A DNA stretch of 64,000 nucleotides from Viridibacillus arvi (GCF_001274945.1 NZ_LILB01000001.1:1737111-1801110), one strand, 5' to 3'; positions 24,992 through 34,795 are shown, counted from the first letter of the stretch. Notes: generated from the sequence alone by a model not told the origin. Program-made: numbers and translations.

Positions 24992-25573
24992 CTATGCTTT
25001 TATTCCATTGAGTATTAAATGTTGTACTTTCGGTGCTAGCGCAGTTAAATCATATTTATGATCATTCATGACCCACGATGTTGTTACTTCATCAATCGTT
25101 CCGAAAATGAGCTGACGAGCAAGTCGCAGATCCATCTCTGGATTGAATTCTTTCGTCTCCATACCCTCTACTAATATTTCATCAAGTAATACTAAATACT
25201 CTCTTAATATCGTATTAATTTTGAGACGAACATCTTTATTTGACTGACGAAGCTCTAATTGTGTAACTGTAGCCAAATGATGATCTCCTGCTAGTACCCG
25301 GAAATGATTCTCAATCATCGCATTTAACTTTTCAGACGATGACTTTCCATCTCTAATTATACACTGTAAATTTTCTACAAACACAGACATTTTTTCCTTA
25401 AATACTGAAATTAATATGTCTTCTTTGTTTTTAAAGTATAAATAGATTGTTCCATCGGCGACGCCTGCCTGTTTAGCAATCTTGGAAACTTGTGCATGGT
25501 GATAACCATTTTCCGCAATTACAATAACGGCCGCATCGATAATTTGTCTGTACTTCGGTTTATCTTTCTTCAA
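24992..25573 (-). CDS. fadR: TetR-family fatty-acid degradation repressor FadR
   Basis: Repressor of fatty-acid oxidation genes, released from DNA by long-chain acyl-CoA in B. subtilis. The 193 residues from the TTG at 25573 (KKDKPKYRQIIDAA follows) match B. subtilis FadR well, including the HTH HHAQVSKIAKQAGVADGTIY and LATVTQLELRQSN. The TTG has GGTGGTGAT upstream; the frame five codons further is not preferred. A perfect FadR-type box lies 24 bases upstream, so autoregulation is likely. Confidence 0.93.
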   Translation of the reverse strand: MKKDKPKYRQIIDAAVIVIAENGYHHAQVSKIAKQAGVADGTIYLYFKNKEDILISVFKEKMSVFVENLQCIIRDGKSSSEKLNAMIENHFRVLAGDHHLATVTQLELRQSNKDVRLKINTILREYLVLLDEILVEGMETKEFNPEMDLRLARQLIFGTIDEVTTSWVMNDHKYDLTALAPKVQHLILNGIKA

Positions 25574-25596
25574 TACGATCACCACCATATAAAAAA

Positions 25597-25630
25597 TGAA
25601 AATATGAATGACTATTCATTCATATTTTCA
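25597..25630. promoter_or_regulatory. FadR operator within a 34-bp perfect palindrome
   Basis: The core TGAATGACTATTCATTCA at 25605-25622 matches the B. subtilis FadR box. It sits inside 15-bp perfect arms (TGAAAATATGAATGA and TCATTCATATTTTCA) around CTAT. On the minus strand the palindrome is followed by TTTTTTA, so it could also serve as the lcfA terminator. Confidence 0.88.
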
Positions 25631-25676
25631 TCTTATAATTTCATTTTACACTTGTCAAGCCGACTTGTCATTATTT

Positions 25677-27365
25677 TCACATAATTTTCTGTATTCTTTC
25701 TTTATCTTCATCTTGTAAAGTACGGCGAAGTATTTTACCAACAGCTGTTTTTGGTAATTCGTTGCGGAATTCATAAATACGCGGCACTTTAAATGCTGCC
25801 AAGTTTTCTCTGCAATACTTATTGAATTCTTCTTCCGTCACTTTCATGCCTTCTTTTAATACGATGAAGGCTTTCACTGTTTCACCGCGATATGGATCAG
25901 GTACACCGAGTGCTACACATTCCTGTACGGCTTCATGCTCATATAACACTTCCTCGATTTCTCTAGGATAAATATTGAATCCACCCGCAATGATAATATC
26001 CTTTTTCCGATCAACAACATAAAAGTAGCCTTTGTCATCCATATAGCCTAAATCTCCAGTTAAAAACCAGCCATCGCGCATCGCCATTTCTGTGTCTTCC
26101 GGACGGTTCCAGTATCCTTTCATCACTTGAGGTCCTTTCACAGCAATTTCACCAATCTCACCAATTGGTAGTGGCTTTGTTGAATCTACTTGGAGAATAG
26201 CTGCGTCTGTGTTCGGCCAAGGAACGCCGACAGAACCTTTTACACGCTCATTATGCCAAATAAAGTTACAGTGTGTTACAGGAGATGTTTCTGTTAAACC
26301 GTATCCTTCTACAAGCTTGCCGCCGGTAATCTTTTCGAATTTATCTTGTACTTCAATTGGCAATGGTGCCGAACCACTCATGCACGCCTTGATGGAAGAT
26401 AAGTTATATTTCGCAATATCTGGATGATTTAATAAACCAATATAAAGGGTAGGCGCCCCTGGGAAAAGCGTTGTTTTTTGTTTTTGTATCGTTTTTAACG
26501 TTGTTTCAACATCAAATTTCGGTAATAGTACCATTTTGTCTCCGCGCATAACCGACAATAATAATACCGTAGTCATTCCGTATACATGGAAAAATGGCAG
26601 TACACCCATAATTACTTCTTCACCTGGTATACACTCAGACATCCATACACTACACATTTGTACGTTCGCTATTAAGTTTTTATGCGTTAACATAACTCCT
26701 TTAGGATAACCGGTTGTACCGCCTGTATATTGCAATAATGCAATGTCCTCTTCAATGTTAAAATTTAAAGTGATTGGTTCAGTTGTGCTTACTCTCATAA
26801 TTTCTGTAAATAAATGATTGCTACCACTATGCTCAACTGTAACCTTAAAGCCATATTGCTTCTTTTGAATAAATGGATACACTAAATTTTTCGGGAAAGG
26901 TAAGTAATCCTTAATCGCTGTAATAATGACATGTTCTAAATGAGTGTCCTTTATCACCTTTGCGATACGCGGATATAAAATATCCAGAGATAAAATTACC
27001 TTCGCGCCCGAATCTTTCATCTGGTATTCAATTTCTCTTTCTGTATAAAGCGGGTTTGTTTGAACGACAATTCCTCCGGCATATAGCACTCCAAAATAAC
27101 CTATAACGCCTTGAGGACAGTTTGGTAGCATAATGGCTACGCGATCACCTTTCTCAATACCAATGGATACTAAATAATTGGCGAACTTTAATGAGCTCTC
27201 ATACAACTCTTTGTACGTAATGTCCTTCCCCATAAAATGAATCGCAACTTTGGAAGGTGTCTTGCTACTCGCTCTTGTCAAATACTCTTGCAAAGGAATT
27301 GCTTCATATTCCAAAGATGTAGGAATATTATCCGGATAATTTGACAGCCAAATCTGTTCAGTCAT
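25677..27365 (-). CDS. lcfA: Long-chain fatty-acid CoA ligase
   Basis: Activates fatty acids with ATP and CoA at the membrane. The 562-residue ANL-superfamily protein has the AMP-binding P-loop YTGGTTGYPKGVMLTHKNL, the VEGYGLTETSPVTH motif, TGDLGYMDDKGYFYVVDRKKDII and the C-terminal PKTAVGKILRR with the catalytic Lys. AAAGGGGG precedes the ATG. It heads the fad cluster. A cre-like sequence overlaps its promoter. Confidence 0.95.
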   Translation of the reverse strand: MTEQIWLSNYPDNIPTSLEYEAIPLQEYLTRASSKTPSKVAIHFMGKDITYKELYESSLKFANYLVSIGIEKGDRVAIMLPNCPQGVIGYFGVLYAGGIVVQTNPLYTEREIEYQMKDSGAKVILSLDILYPRIAKVIKDTHLEHVIITAIKDYLPFPKNLVYPFIQKKQYGFKVTVEHSGSNHLFTEIMRVSTTEPITLNFNIEEDIALLQYTGGTTGYPKGVMLTHKNLIANVQMCSVWMSECIPGEEVIMGVLPFFHVYGMTTVLLLSVMRGDKMVLLPKFDVETTLKTIQKQKTTLFPGAPTLYIGLLNHPDIAKYNLSSIKACMSGSAPLPIEVQDKFEKITGGKLVEGYGLTETSPVTHCNFIWHNERVKGSVGVPWPNTDAAILQVDSTKPLPIGEIGEIAVKGPQVMKGYWNRPEDTEMAMRDGWFLTGDLGYMDDKGYFYVVDRKKDIIIAGGFNIYPREIEEVLYEHEAVQECVALGVPDPYRGETVKAFIVLKEGMKVTEEEFNKYCRENLAAFKVPRIYEFRNELPKTAVGKILRRTLQDEDKERIQKIM

Positions 27366-27413
27366 GCTCCATTCCCCCTTTGTTATAAAATTATAAGAAT
27401 ACTCCTATAATTC

Positions 27414-27443
27414 AGTATAAAATAAAAGTGGTAACGCTTTCAA
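27414..27443 (-). promoter_or_regulatory. lcfA promoter with overlapping cre-like site
   Basis: On the minus strand TTGAAA (27443-27438), an 18-base spacer and TATACT (27419-27414). A cre-like sequence TGGTAACGCTTTCA (27429-27442) covers the -35 box, with about one mismatch to the core consensus. CcpA repression in glucose would fit; in B. subtilis the FadR regulon is under carbon catabolite repression. Confidence 0.5.
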
Positions 27444-27568
27444 ATTTAATATCAATTTATTGGAAATAATCTTTTTCCATTCCCATTACGAGTAATAAAA
27501 ATCTTACCCATTATAATTTGCTTAAATGAGCTAAAAATATAACAACAATAAAGATTACCCAACCAGAC

Positions 27569-27607
27569 AAAAAAATGACTTCAATTTATGATCGAAGTCA
27601 GATTTTT
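27569..27607 (-). terminator. Terminator of the SH3b/glucosaminidase gene
   Basis: On the minus strand TGACTTC pairs with GAAGTCA, followed by TTTTTTT. Confidence 0.88.
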
Positions 27608-27625
27608 GTATTTTACAATATATAC

Positions 27626-29908
27626 TTATTTATTTAATTCGCGAACTAAATAGGTACCGGAAACATAGCCTTGTTTTCCATTCGGTAATTTTACTTTATA
27701 CCAAGTTCCACTCATAATTGGCTTATTATCTTCATCTATTTCTAGTTCAACAAATTGATAGTTTGCTAACTCGCCTACTTTAGAACTGGACGCGATTCCT
27801 TCTGAGCGTACATTTAACGCTATTCCATTAGCTGAAGAAGTATTAACACGTGCCAAGTTTTTTACAGTAAAATGTTTATTGTAAGCACTGAAACTAACAA
27901 CATTTGTATAATACTTTTTCCCTTTATAGGATACTGTTAGCCAGTAATCATTGTGCTTTTCTAGCAAATTGAAAGACTCACCTTTTGGAATAGTTGCTGC
28001 AACACTGTTTGTACTGCCTTTTTCACTGAATACATTCAAACTACTATTCGCAATCGCTAAAGTACCAGTTGGGAACACATCTTTAAGCTCCGGATACTTT
28101 GGAGCAGAAGGAACAACTGTATTAGGTACTATTGAAATTGCTCCTTCTTTAGCATATGCCAAGATTCCATTCATATGATTGGCAATTGCATTTCCCCAAT
28201 TAGTATCACTTGCATAATAAAAATTCATCCCTTTACTTAAAGAATCAATGCGAGCTCCATTAACGTTTTTAACTGAGTATCCTAAATAAGCGCCACTATT
28301 GTATTTCCAATTGGCAGGATTTAAATAAGTAGCCTTCATTGATTGCGCAATAAATTCCAAATTGTTGTCGATGGAATCAAATTTAACAGCACCTATGAAT
28401 GGGGTAATATCATATGCTCCAAAGCCGAATAAGTTATTTCTTCCAAGTGAAATGTCAGAAACGCCAAATCCACTCTCATGAATTGCATGTGCTGCAAAAT
28501 ATAGAGCGTTTACGCCATACTTATCGGCAGCATTTATAATCTCTTGTCCTTTTCCAGTTAAAATACTTGTTTTCCCGATAGTTTTACTTGCAATATAAGT
28601 ATTGATTTGATCTGCTTTCACAGACGACTTAGTACGAAGATCCATAAACAGATAGCTATTTGGATTAGATTCTAGACTAGCGATTCTTACCTTCGTTGTT
28701 TCATCGATTAAAGAAGAACCTGATACAAAGCCTGTAAAACCTTCATAACTCACTTGATACCAACCATTACTTGCTTTATAAGTCGTTGTCAGCTTTGTAT
28801 TCGCAGGAATCACTTTCAACAAATCTGATGATGTAGAATTTGATTTGAGTAGTTTTAAATCTTCAATATTATAAATAGTCATCTGACTAATCGATGAACC
28901 ATCTGGTAATGTCGGGATATCTTCATCTGTATCATCAGGTGCCGTATCGACAATTGGTGTATCGACACTAAATTTAGTACTGTCTATATAACCTGTGTTA
29001 CCTTCGTAAGTTACTTTATACCAGTTGCCAACTCGATCAGTCGAAGTCACTTTTGCACCTTTTGGAATGCTAGTTAGTATAGTATGTGAAACTCCCGCTT
29101 CTGCAAATAAAGATGTTGAAGAATTAGCTTTATAATCCGTACTTGTTACTTGCGTTGGTGTTACTTTACTAACTACAGTAGATTGCACAAAATAATTCTT
29201 ACCCTTGTAGGATATTCGATACCAAGTTTCACCTTCACTATTTATAACTGATTGCGTAGACGTGAAGATATTATTTGTTGGGATAGAGTATACTTCTGCT
29301 TTTTTGGTGCTAGGCGTTATACGTAGTGAAGCCGTTTTCTTTATTAGGAAATAAGTAGTTTCAGTCTCTTTATAGGCATCATACTCTTTTACATATGAAC
29401 TACTTACCCACCCAGTTTTCCCTCCGTATGTTACTTTATACCATGCTCCAGATTTCGCAGTAGCTTTCACCGTCTTGCCTTTAGGAATTGATAATAGAAC
29501 TTTCCCTTTTGTAGAGTTACTAGACCGTAAATTTACCTTTTCTTTTGTTTGATAATTTGTTGCAGTAAAAGTGGAGATTGCAGTCGTTTTAGTTGTTACT
29601 TTAATATAACTTGTACTAACATAGCCAATTTCTTTACCGAATTTTACTTTATACCAACTGCCGGTTTTAGAAATGTATGAAACAGATTTTCCTTTTGGTA
29701 TTGTTAATAGAATTTTCCCTTTTGAAGAGGCTTTAGATCGTAAATTCACATTCGCAGTTACTGTATATGTTTTTACGGTAGCTGCCTCAACTTTTTTTGC
29801 TGATATTGGTGTTTCGAATGAACTGATACTTGAAGCTAACAGAATTCCCATAGAAATGAATGTACATTTTGTTAGACTTATAGATGTTTTTTTATTATAC
29901 AAATTCAT
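27626..29908 (-). CDS. Secreted multi-SH3b N-acetylglucosaminidase (GH73-type)
   Basis: An exported cell-wall hydrolase of about 760 residues, starting at the ATG at 29908 with GGGGGG upstream. A signal peptide (TFISMGILLASSISSF, cleavage near the AKKVEAAT region) is followed by five or so SH3b repeats, each with VNLRS-like openings and the WYKVxxGxxxGYVSSxY core. Next comes a glucosaminidase domain at about 450-600 (AAHAIHESGFGVSDISLGRNNLFGFGAYD, with the likely catalytic Glu in HESGFG), and two more SH3b repeats at the C-terminus. This layout resembles LytD/LytG-like autolysins. It is monocistronic, between yshE and lcfA, and is not in the B. subtilis order, so it is an insertion relative to that synteny. 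Confidence 0.88.
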   Translation of the reverse strand: MNLYNKKTSISLTKCTFISMGILLASSISSFETPISAKKVEAATVKTYTVTANVNLRSKASSKGKILLTIPKGKSVSYISKTGSWYKVKFGKEIGYVSTSYIKVTTKTTAISTFTATNYQTKEKVNLRSSNSTKGKVLLSIPKGKTVKATAKSGAWYKVTYGGKTGWVSSSYVKEYDAYKETETTYFLIKKTASLRITPSTKKAEVYSIPTNNIFTSTQSVINSEGETWYRISYKGKNYFVQSTVVSKVTPTQVTSTDYKANSSTSLFAEAGVSHTILTSIPKGAKVTSTDRVGNWYKVTYEGNTGYIDSTKFSVDTPIVDTAPDDTDEDIPTLPDGSSISQMTIYNIEDLKLLKSNSTSSDLLKVIPANTKLTTTYKASNGWYQVSYEGFTGFVSGSSLIDETTKVRIASLESNPNSYLFMDLRTKSSVKADQINTYIASKTIGKTSILTGKGQEIINAADKYGVNALYFAAHAIHESGFGVSDISLGRNNLFGFGAYDITPFIGAVKFDSIDNNLEFIAQSMKATYLNPANWKYNSGAYLGYSVKNVNGARIDSLSKGMNFYYASDTNWGNAIANHMNGILAYAKEGAISIVPNTVVPSAPKYPELKDVFPTGTLAIANSSLNVFSEKGSTNSVAATIPKGESFNLLEKHNDYWLTVSYKGKKYYTNVVSFSAYNKHFTVKNLARVNTSSANGIALNVRSEGIASSSKVGELANYQFVELEIDEDNKPIMSGTWYKVKLPNGKQGYVSGTYLVRELNK

Positions 29909-30116
29909 TATGCCCCCCATATGTTTGAGAAATTAATTCTATGAAACAAAAACTTCTATACATTTTTTTCTAAACTATTAATATTATATCTCTATTTCCA
30001 TTAAAGTAGTATCAATTATATACACTATTTAACATTTTTATTATCTATTTATTTTATAGGTTTGTTTATTTTGAAAAAAAATCATTTGCTAGTCCTTCAG
30101 TATCAATCTATCAAAT

Positions 30117-30145
30117 AAAAAAAGAAGCCCTATAAAGGACTTCAA
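30117..30145 (-). terminator. Terminator of the yshE unit
   Basis: On the minus strand GAAGTCC pairs with GGGCTTC (one mismatch), followed by TTTTTTT. The stretch 29921-30116 upstream of the glucosaminidase gene is very A+T rich and holds no gene that I can support. Confidence 0.7.
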
Positions 30146-30147
30146 AA

Positions 30148-30228
30148 TTAATTCATTACTAAATAGACAATTCCTACTAAAACAAACGCAATACATACGC
30201 CAATTAGTACTTTAGATAAAGTTTCCAT
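30148..30228 (-). CDS. 26-residue single-pass membrane peptide
   Basis: Too short for usual gene calls. An ATG at 30228 has a good TAGGAGAG site about six bases upstream. The product starts METLSKVL, continues with the hydrophobic stretch IGVCIAFVLVGIVYLV and ends in MN, so it is a single transmembrane segment with short polar ends. It begins 10 bases after the yshE stop and is followed at once by a terminator, which places it as the last gene of the yshE transcript. I do not recognise a family. A partner or regulator of the membrane protein YshE is possible but is only inferred from linkage. Confidence 0.65.
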   Translation of the reverse strand: METLSKVLIGVCIAFVLVGIVYLVMN

Positions 30229-30238
30229 ATACTCTCTC

Positions 30239-30652
30239 CTAAGAAATACTTGCACCGATAACAAATGACAGACCTACTGAAATTGTAAACGAAATAAAAC
30301 CAACTGATCGATTATCCTTTTCAATTTCTTCATCTACCTTAAATGTTGGTGTCATGAATTCAAATAATACATATGCAAAAATTAGTAAAATAAAACCAAA
30401 CAATCCCCATCCCATCATTTCTGCGAGTGAGTTATGCTTCTCAATGGAATAACGGAAAATATTACACACCCCTAATATCTTCCCGCCTGTTGCAAGTGCA
30501 ACGGCTACATTACCTCTTTTTATTTCTACCCAATTTTTGTATTTTGTTACGATTTCAAATATCACCATTGATAGGATTAAGCAAAGAACAACCACACTGA
30601 AATTACCAGCAGCCTCGACAACAGGATATTGCCAAAATCCATTTAATAACAT
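30239..30652 (-). CDS. yshE: YshE-like integral membrane protein (DUF350)
   Basis: A 137-residue protein with four predicted transmembrane segments (about 15-35, 48-65, 78-98 and 115-135), of the DUF350/UPF0719 type. B. subtilis yshE occupies the same position downstream of mutS2. AAGGGGAT precedes the ATG. Function unknown. Confidence 0.85.
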   Translation of the reverse strand: MLLNGFWQYPVVEAAGNFSVVVLCLILSMVIFEIVTKYKNWVEIKRGNVAVALATGGKILGVCNIFRYSIEKHNSLAEMMGWGLFGFILLIFAYVLFEFMTPTFKVDEEIEKDNRSVGFISFTISVGLSFVIGASIS

Positions 30653-30708
30653 AAATATCCCCTTTTCAATGTCAAATTTTTTCTCTATCTTTGATTACTT
30701 TAAAAGGT

Positions 30709-33072
30709 TTATTTTAGCTCGGCTACTGTCACACCATAGCCGCCTTCTCCTGCTTCGCCAAAACGATAGGATTTTACACGTGGATGTCTCTTTAGTAAAG
30801 CTTGAATTCCTTGGCGCAAAGCTCCAGTTCCTTTACCGTGAATAATTGAGACGCGTTGATAATTTGACAGTAATGCATCATCAATATATTTTTCCGTACG
30901 AACAATCGCATCTTCATAACGTTCTCCGCGTAGATCTAATTCTAACTTAACATTAGAGTCTCGATTTCGAACGCTTGAAACATTTACAGTTTGCTTGTCT
31001 TTTTCAGGTTTCACGTACTCTAAATCTGATTCATCAAGCTTCATCTTCAATATTCCAATTTGCACAATCCATTCAGAATTTGATACTTTTTCAAGTAACA
31101 CACCTTTTTGACCGTAACTCAGTACTTTTACTTCGTCACCCTTAGATAATTCTTGAGCGCGCGCTTTCAATTGCTGTTGTTTTTTTAGTACTTTATTTTC
31201 CGGTGCGGCTTTTTCTAAACGTTTACGTGCATCTATGATTTCATGCTCTTTAACAATCTTGTTTGCATTTAAGCGCATTTTATGAAGTTCTGAAATAACT
31301 TCTTCTGCTTCTTTTTTAGCTTCATCCACAATTTTACGTGCTTTGTCTTTTGCTTTTTGTTCTAATACTTCTTTTTTAGCTTCATAAGCTTTTACTTTTT
31401 CATCTAACTCTGCTTGAAGTGCTTCTGCTTGCTTGCGTAATTCAAGTGTTCTTTCAGCATCTTCTTCGGATTGACGTCTACTTTCCTCTAAAGACGCAAT
31501 CATTGATTCGACTTCATGACGATCAGTACCAGTGAATGTTTTAGCACGATCAATAATAGAATCTGGTAAACCAAGACGAGTCGAAATTTCAAAGGCATTA
31601 CTACGACCTGGAACTCCTATAAGTAGACGATAGGTAGGGCTAAGCGTCTCCACATCAAATTCCACACTTGCATTGACAACACCTGGACGATTATAGCCAT
31701 ATGCTTTTAACTCAGGATAGTGAGTTGTTGCCATTACTCGTGCTCCGCGACCATGTACTTCATCTAAAATTGAAATAGCAAGTGCTGCACCTTCTTGTGG
31801 GTCAGTCCCTGCACCTAGCTCATCAAATAGAATGAGTGAACGATCATCGAATTGATTTAAAATATCAACAATATTCACCATATGTGATGAAAATGTACTC
31901 AAGCTTTGCTCAATAGATTGTTCATCTCCAATATCAGCAAATAACTGATTAAATACCGCAAGATGAGAACCATCAAGAGCCGGTACTGGAATACCAGATT
32001 GCGCCATTAATGTACATAACCCCACTGTTTTTAACGTAACCGTTTTACCACCTGTGTTAGGTCCAGTAATTACGATTGAAGTGAAGTCTTTACCAAATTC
32101 AATATCATTTGCTACTGCTTTTTCAATCGGTAGTAAAGGATGACGCGCTTTACCCAATTTTATATATCCATCGCTATTCATAATCGGCTTCGAACATTTA
32201 TTAGCTTGTCCGTATTTTGCTTTTGCTAGAATAACGTCAATTTCACCAAGTAGTTGCACAGTGATAAAGATGTCAGGTGCTACCTCTTGTACTTTTAGGG
32301 ATAACATTAATAAAATGCGTGCGATTTCAACTTGTTCTTTTGATTTTAATTGATGGATTTCATTATTCGCTTGTACGACAGCATCCGGTTCAATATATAG
32401 TGTTTGACCAGATGAAGATTGATCATGTACAACACCACCGTAATGACTACGATATTCTGATTTTACTGGAATAACAAAACGATCATTACGAATTGTAACA
32501 ATGGCATCAGATAGCATTTTTGTTGCATTAGTACCACGTGTTAAGCTCGCTAATTTTTCACGAACACGACCTTCTTGTGCTCGCAATTGCTGACGAATTG
32601 AACGAAGCTCAGAGCTAGCAGAGTCTAGAATAGCACCATTCTCATCGATACAAGCATTAATCTCATGCTGTAAGCCTGTCAATGTAGGCATGCTTTCTTT
32701 TTTCTGAATGAAATATGGGATTTGTATATCCTCTTCTACTTCAATTCCTTCAATAAACTGACGTAGTATACGACTTGCACGAATTGTGCTCGAAATCTCC
32801 ATCAATTCAACTGGACTAAGGACACCACCAATTTGCGCACGTCTTGCATGCGGACGGACATCGAAAATACCGCCCATCGGTACATTACCTTTAACGCGTA
32901 GAATTGATAAACCTTCATCCATTTCATCTAATAGTTGTAATACTTTTTCAATATCAGTTTCAGGGACAAGCTCATCGATCACAGTTTTCCCTAAAGAGCA
33001 TGTACAATATGAAGCTACTTGAGCACGTACTTTATCAAATTCTAGTGTTTTCAATGCGCGTTCTGCTATCAT
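30709..33072 (-). CDS. mutS2: MutS2 endonuclease / ribosome-rescue ATPase
   Basis: A 787-residue MutS-like protein without the mismatch-recognition domain. It shows the Walker A GPNTGGKTVTLKT (about 335-347), Walker B LILFDELGAGTDPQEGAAL, a long Lys/Glu coiled coil (about 515-630), and the C-terminal Smr domain starting LDLRGERYEDA with HGKGTGALR. MutS2 suppresses recombination in some species and in Bacillus also acts on collided ribosomes. It follows polX by 16 bases. Confidence 0.96.
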   Translation of the reverse strand: MIAERALKTLEFDKVRAQVASYCTCSLGKTVIDELVPETDIEKVLQLLDEMDEGLSILRVKGNVPMGGIFDVRPHARRAQIGGVLSPVELMEISSTIRASRILRQFIEGIEVEEDIQIPYFIQKKESMPTLTGLQHEINACIDENGAILDSASSELRSIRQQLRAQEGRVREKLASLTRGTNATKMLSDAIVTIRNDRFVIPVKSEYRSHYGGVVHDQSSSGQTLYIEPDAVVQANNEIHQLKSKEQVEIARILLMLSLKVQEVAPDIFITVQLLGEIDVILAKAKYGQANKCSKPIMNSDGYIKLGKARHPLLPIEKAVANDIEFGKDFTSIVITGPNTGGKTVTLKTVGLCTLMAQSGIPVPALDGSHLAVFNQLFADIGDEQSIEQSLSTFSSHMVNIVDILNQFDDRSLILFDELGAGTDPQEGAALAISILDEVHGRGARVMATTHYPELKAYGYNRPGVVNASVEFDVETLSPTYRLLIGVPGRSNAFEISTRLGLPDSIIDRAKTFTGTDRHEVESMIASLEESRRQSEEDAERTLELRKQAEALQAELDEKVKAYEAKKEVLEQKAKDKARKIVDEAKKEAEEVISELHKMRLNANKIVKEHEIIDARKRLEKAAPENKVLKKQQQLKARAQELSKGDEVKVLSYGQKGVLLEKVSNSEWIVQIGILKMKLDESDLEYVKPEKDKQTVNVSSVRNRDSNVKLELDLRGERYEDAIVRTEKYIDDALLSNYQRVSIIHGKGTGALRQGIQALLKRHPRVKSYRFGEAGEGGYGVTVAELK

Positions 33073-33088
33073 TCAAAACACCTCCCCT

Positions 33089-34795
33089 TCATTTCTTCTG
33101 TATAAAGTGGACAAAATCTTCTAATGTCCACGTATTCACGATATTATTTTTCTTTAACCATGCTTTTTGTGCGTATTTCGTTCCTACTTCCATAAAACGA
33201 AGTTGATCAATGGCATGTGCATCTGTATTTATAGCAATCGGCACCCCAGCAGCTGCCGCCATTTCTAAATGTTCTTCACATAAATCAAGACGATATGGAT
33301 TTGCATTTAACTCTAAAATTTTACCATATTTTTTAGCCCATTCAATCAATTGAGGTATATCTGGATTATAGCCTTCGCGGTCACCAATGATACGTCCAGT
33401 AGGATGGGCAATCATATGAACATATGGGTTTTTTAGAGCATTATGTAGCCTATCCATAATTTTCTCTTGCGGCTGTGAAAAGCTAGAGTGAATCGACGCA
33501 ATGACAAAGTCTAATTCCTTTAACACATCATCTTCAAAATCAAGCGAGCCATCAGGTAAAATATCCATCTCAGTTCCTGCTAGCAAACGGAAATCTGGAT
33601 GCTTTTCATTGAATGCCCAAATCTCTTTACGCTGTTCGATTAAACGTTCAGGTGTTAAACCATTTGCGACTTTTAAATATTGTGAGTGATCCGTAATAAC
33701 CGCATATTCATAACCTCTAGCTATGAGCGCTTCACCCATTTCATGTACTGCATAAGCACCATCAGACCATGTTGTATGCATATGCAAATCAGAACGAATA
33801 TCTTCTAATTGAACAAGTTCCTTAATCTCATCTATACGGTCAAATTCTTTATTGCCTACTCGTATACTAGGTGGGATAAACGGTAAGTCGAAATGAGCAA
33901 AAAATTCAGTTTCAGAAGTAAATGTTGTTACAGATCCATCCGCCTGCTCTACACCGTATTCACTTATTTTCTTACCAAGATCTTTTGCCAATTGACGCAT
34001 TCTTACATTATGTTCTTTTGACCCAGTAAAATGATGAAGTGCTGTTGCGTATTCATCTTGTGTCACTAGACGGAAGTCAACGCTAACGGGCTCTTCTGCG
34101 TCCAAAGTTACTGAGATTTTAGTATCCCCCGCTGCAATGGTCTCTGAAATGACAAGTGCCCCTAAAAGTTGTTCTTTGACAGCTTCTCGGTTTGCCGTTG
34201 CTATGATGAAATCGACGTCCTTGCTCGATTCCTTTACTCTTCTAAAGCTACCTGCAACCGAAAACTGTTGCACTTCAGCAATTCCACTTAAAATACCTTC
34301 AATTTCCAGTACAACTTTATCTAGTTGCCAAATGGGCAGTCGCTCAGATCGTGTGCCAAATGCCTCTAGTTCTTTTAATATCTTTTCTTCAGTTTTTTTA
34401 CCAAAGCCTGCAAGTGCAGACACTTTGCCTTCTTCACAAGCTGCTTTTAGCGCCTCTGCTGAATCTACGCCTAACTCTTGATATAACTTAGCAATTTTCT
34501 TTCCACCTAGGCCCGGTAGTTTTAATAATGGTGGTAAACCTTTAGGTACTTCCTCTTCAAGTTCTTTTAAAACAGAAGATTCACCCGTTGCCAGTAGATC
34601 TTCTATAACTGCAGCTGTTCCTTTACCAATACCTTTTATCGCAGTAATATCTTCAATTTCACTTAGGCTTCTTGTGTCTGCTTCAAGTGCTGCTGCAGCT
34701 TTTCTAAATGCTGAAATTTTAAATGGGTTAACACCTTGTAATTCTAAATACAAGGCTATTTTTTCAAATGTACGAATGATAGTTTTTTTATTCAA
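33089..34795 (-). CDS. polX: DNA polymerase X with PHP exonuclease domain
   Basis: A 568-residue repair polymerase. The N-terminal part has helix-hairpin-helix motifs (ITAIKGIGKGTAAVIEDLL, LLKLPGLGGKKIAKLY), then the polymerase-X nucleotidyl motif AGSFRRVKESSKDVDFI (GS...DVD), and from about residue 335 the PHP domain (SDLHMHTTWSDGAYAVHEM, HSQYL, IAHPTGR, INTDAHA), which gives Mn-dependent 3'-5' exonuclease in the B. subtilis enzyme. The start is a TTG with GGAGGTC upstream. Confidence 0.96.
   Translation of the reverse strand: MNKKTIIRTFEKIALYLELQGVNPFKISAFRKAAAALEADTRSLSEIEDITAIKGIGKGTAAVIEDLLATGESSVLKELEEEVPKGLPPLLKLPGLGGKKIAKLYQELGVDSAEALKAACEEGKVSALAGFGKKTEEKILKELEAFGTRSERLPIWQLDKVVLEIEGILSGIAEVQQFSVAGSFRRVKESSKDVDFIIATANREAVKEQLLGALVISETIAAGDTKISVTLDAEEPVSVDFRLVTQDEYATALHHFTGSKEHNVRMRQLAKDLGKKISEYGVEQADGSVTTFTSETEFFAHFDLPFIPPSIRVGNKEFDRIDEIKELVQLEDIRSDLHMHTTWSDGAYAVHEMGEALIARGYEYAVITDHSQYLKVANGLTPERLIEQRKEIWAFNEKHPDFRLLAGTEMDILPDGSLDFEDDVLKELDFVIASIHSSFSQPQEKIMDRLHNALKNPYVHMIAHPTGRIIGDREGYNPDIPQLIEWAKKYGKILELNANPYRLDLCEEHLEMAAAAGVPIAINTDAHAIDQLRFMEVGTKYAQKAWLKKNNIVNTWTLEDFVHFIQKK

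Noticed and set aside
27395-27419. FadR box upstream of lcfA
   Set aside because: TGAAT and ATTC half-sites are present but their spacing is off by one and the centre does not match.
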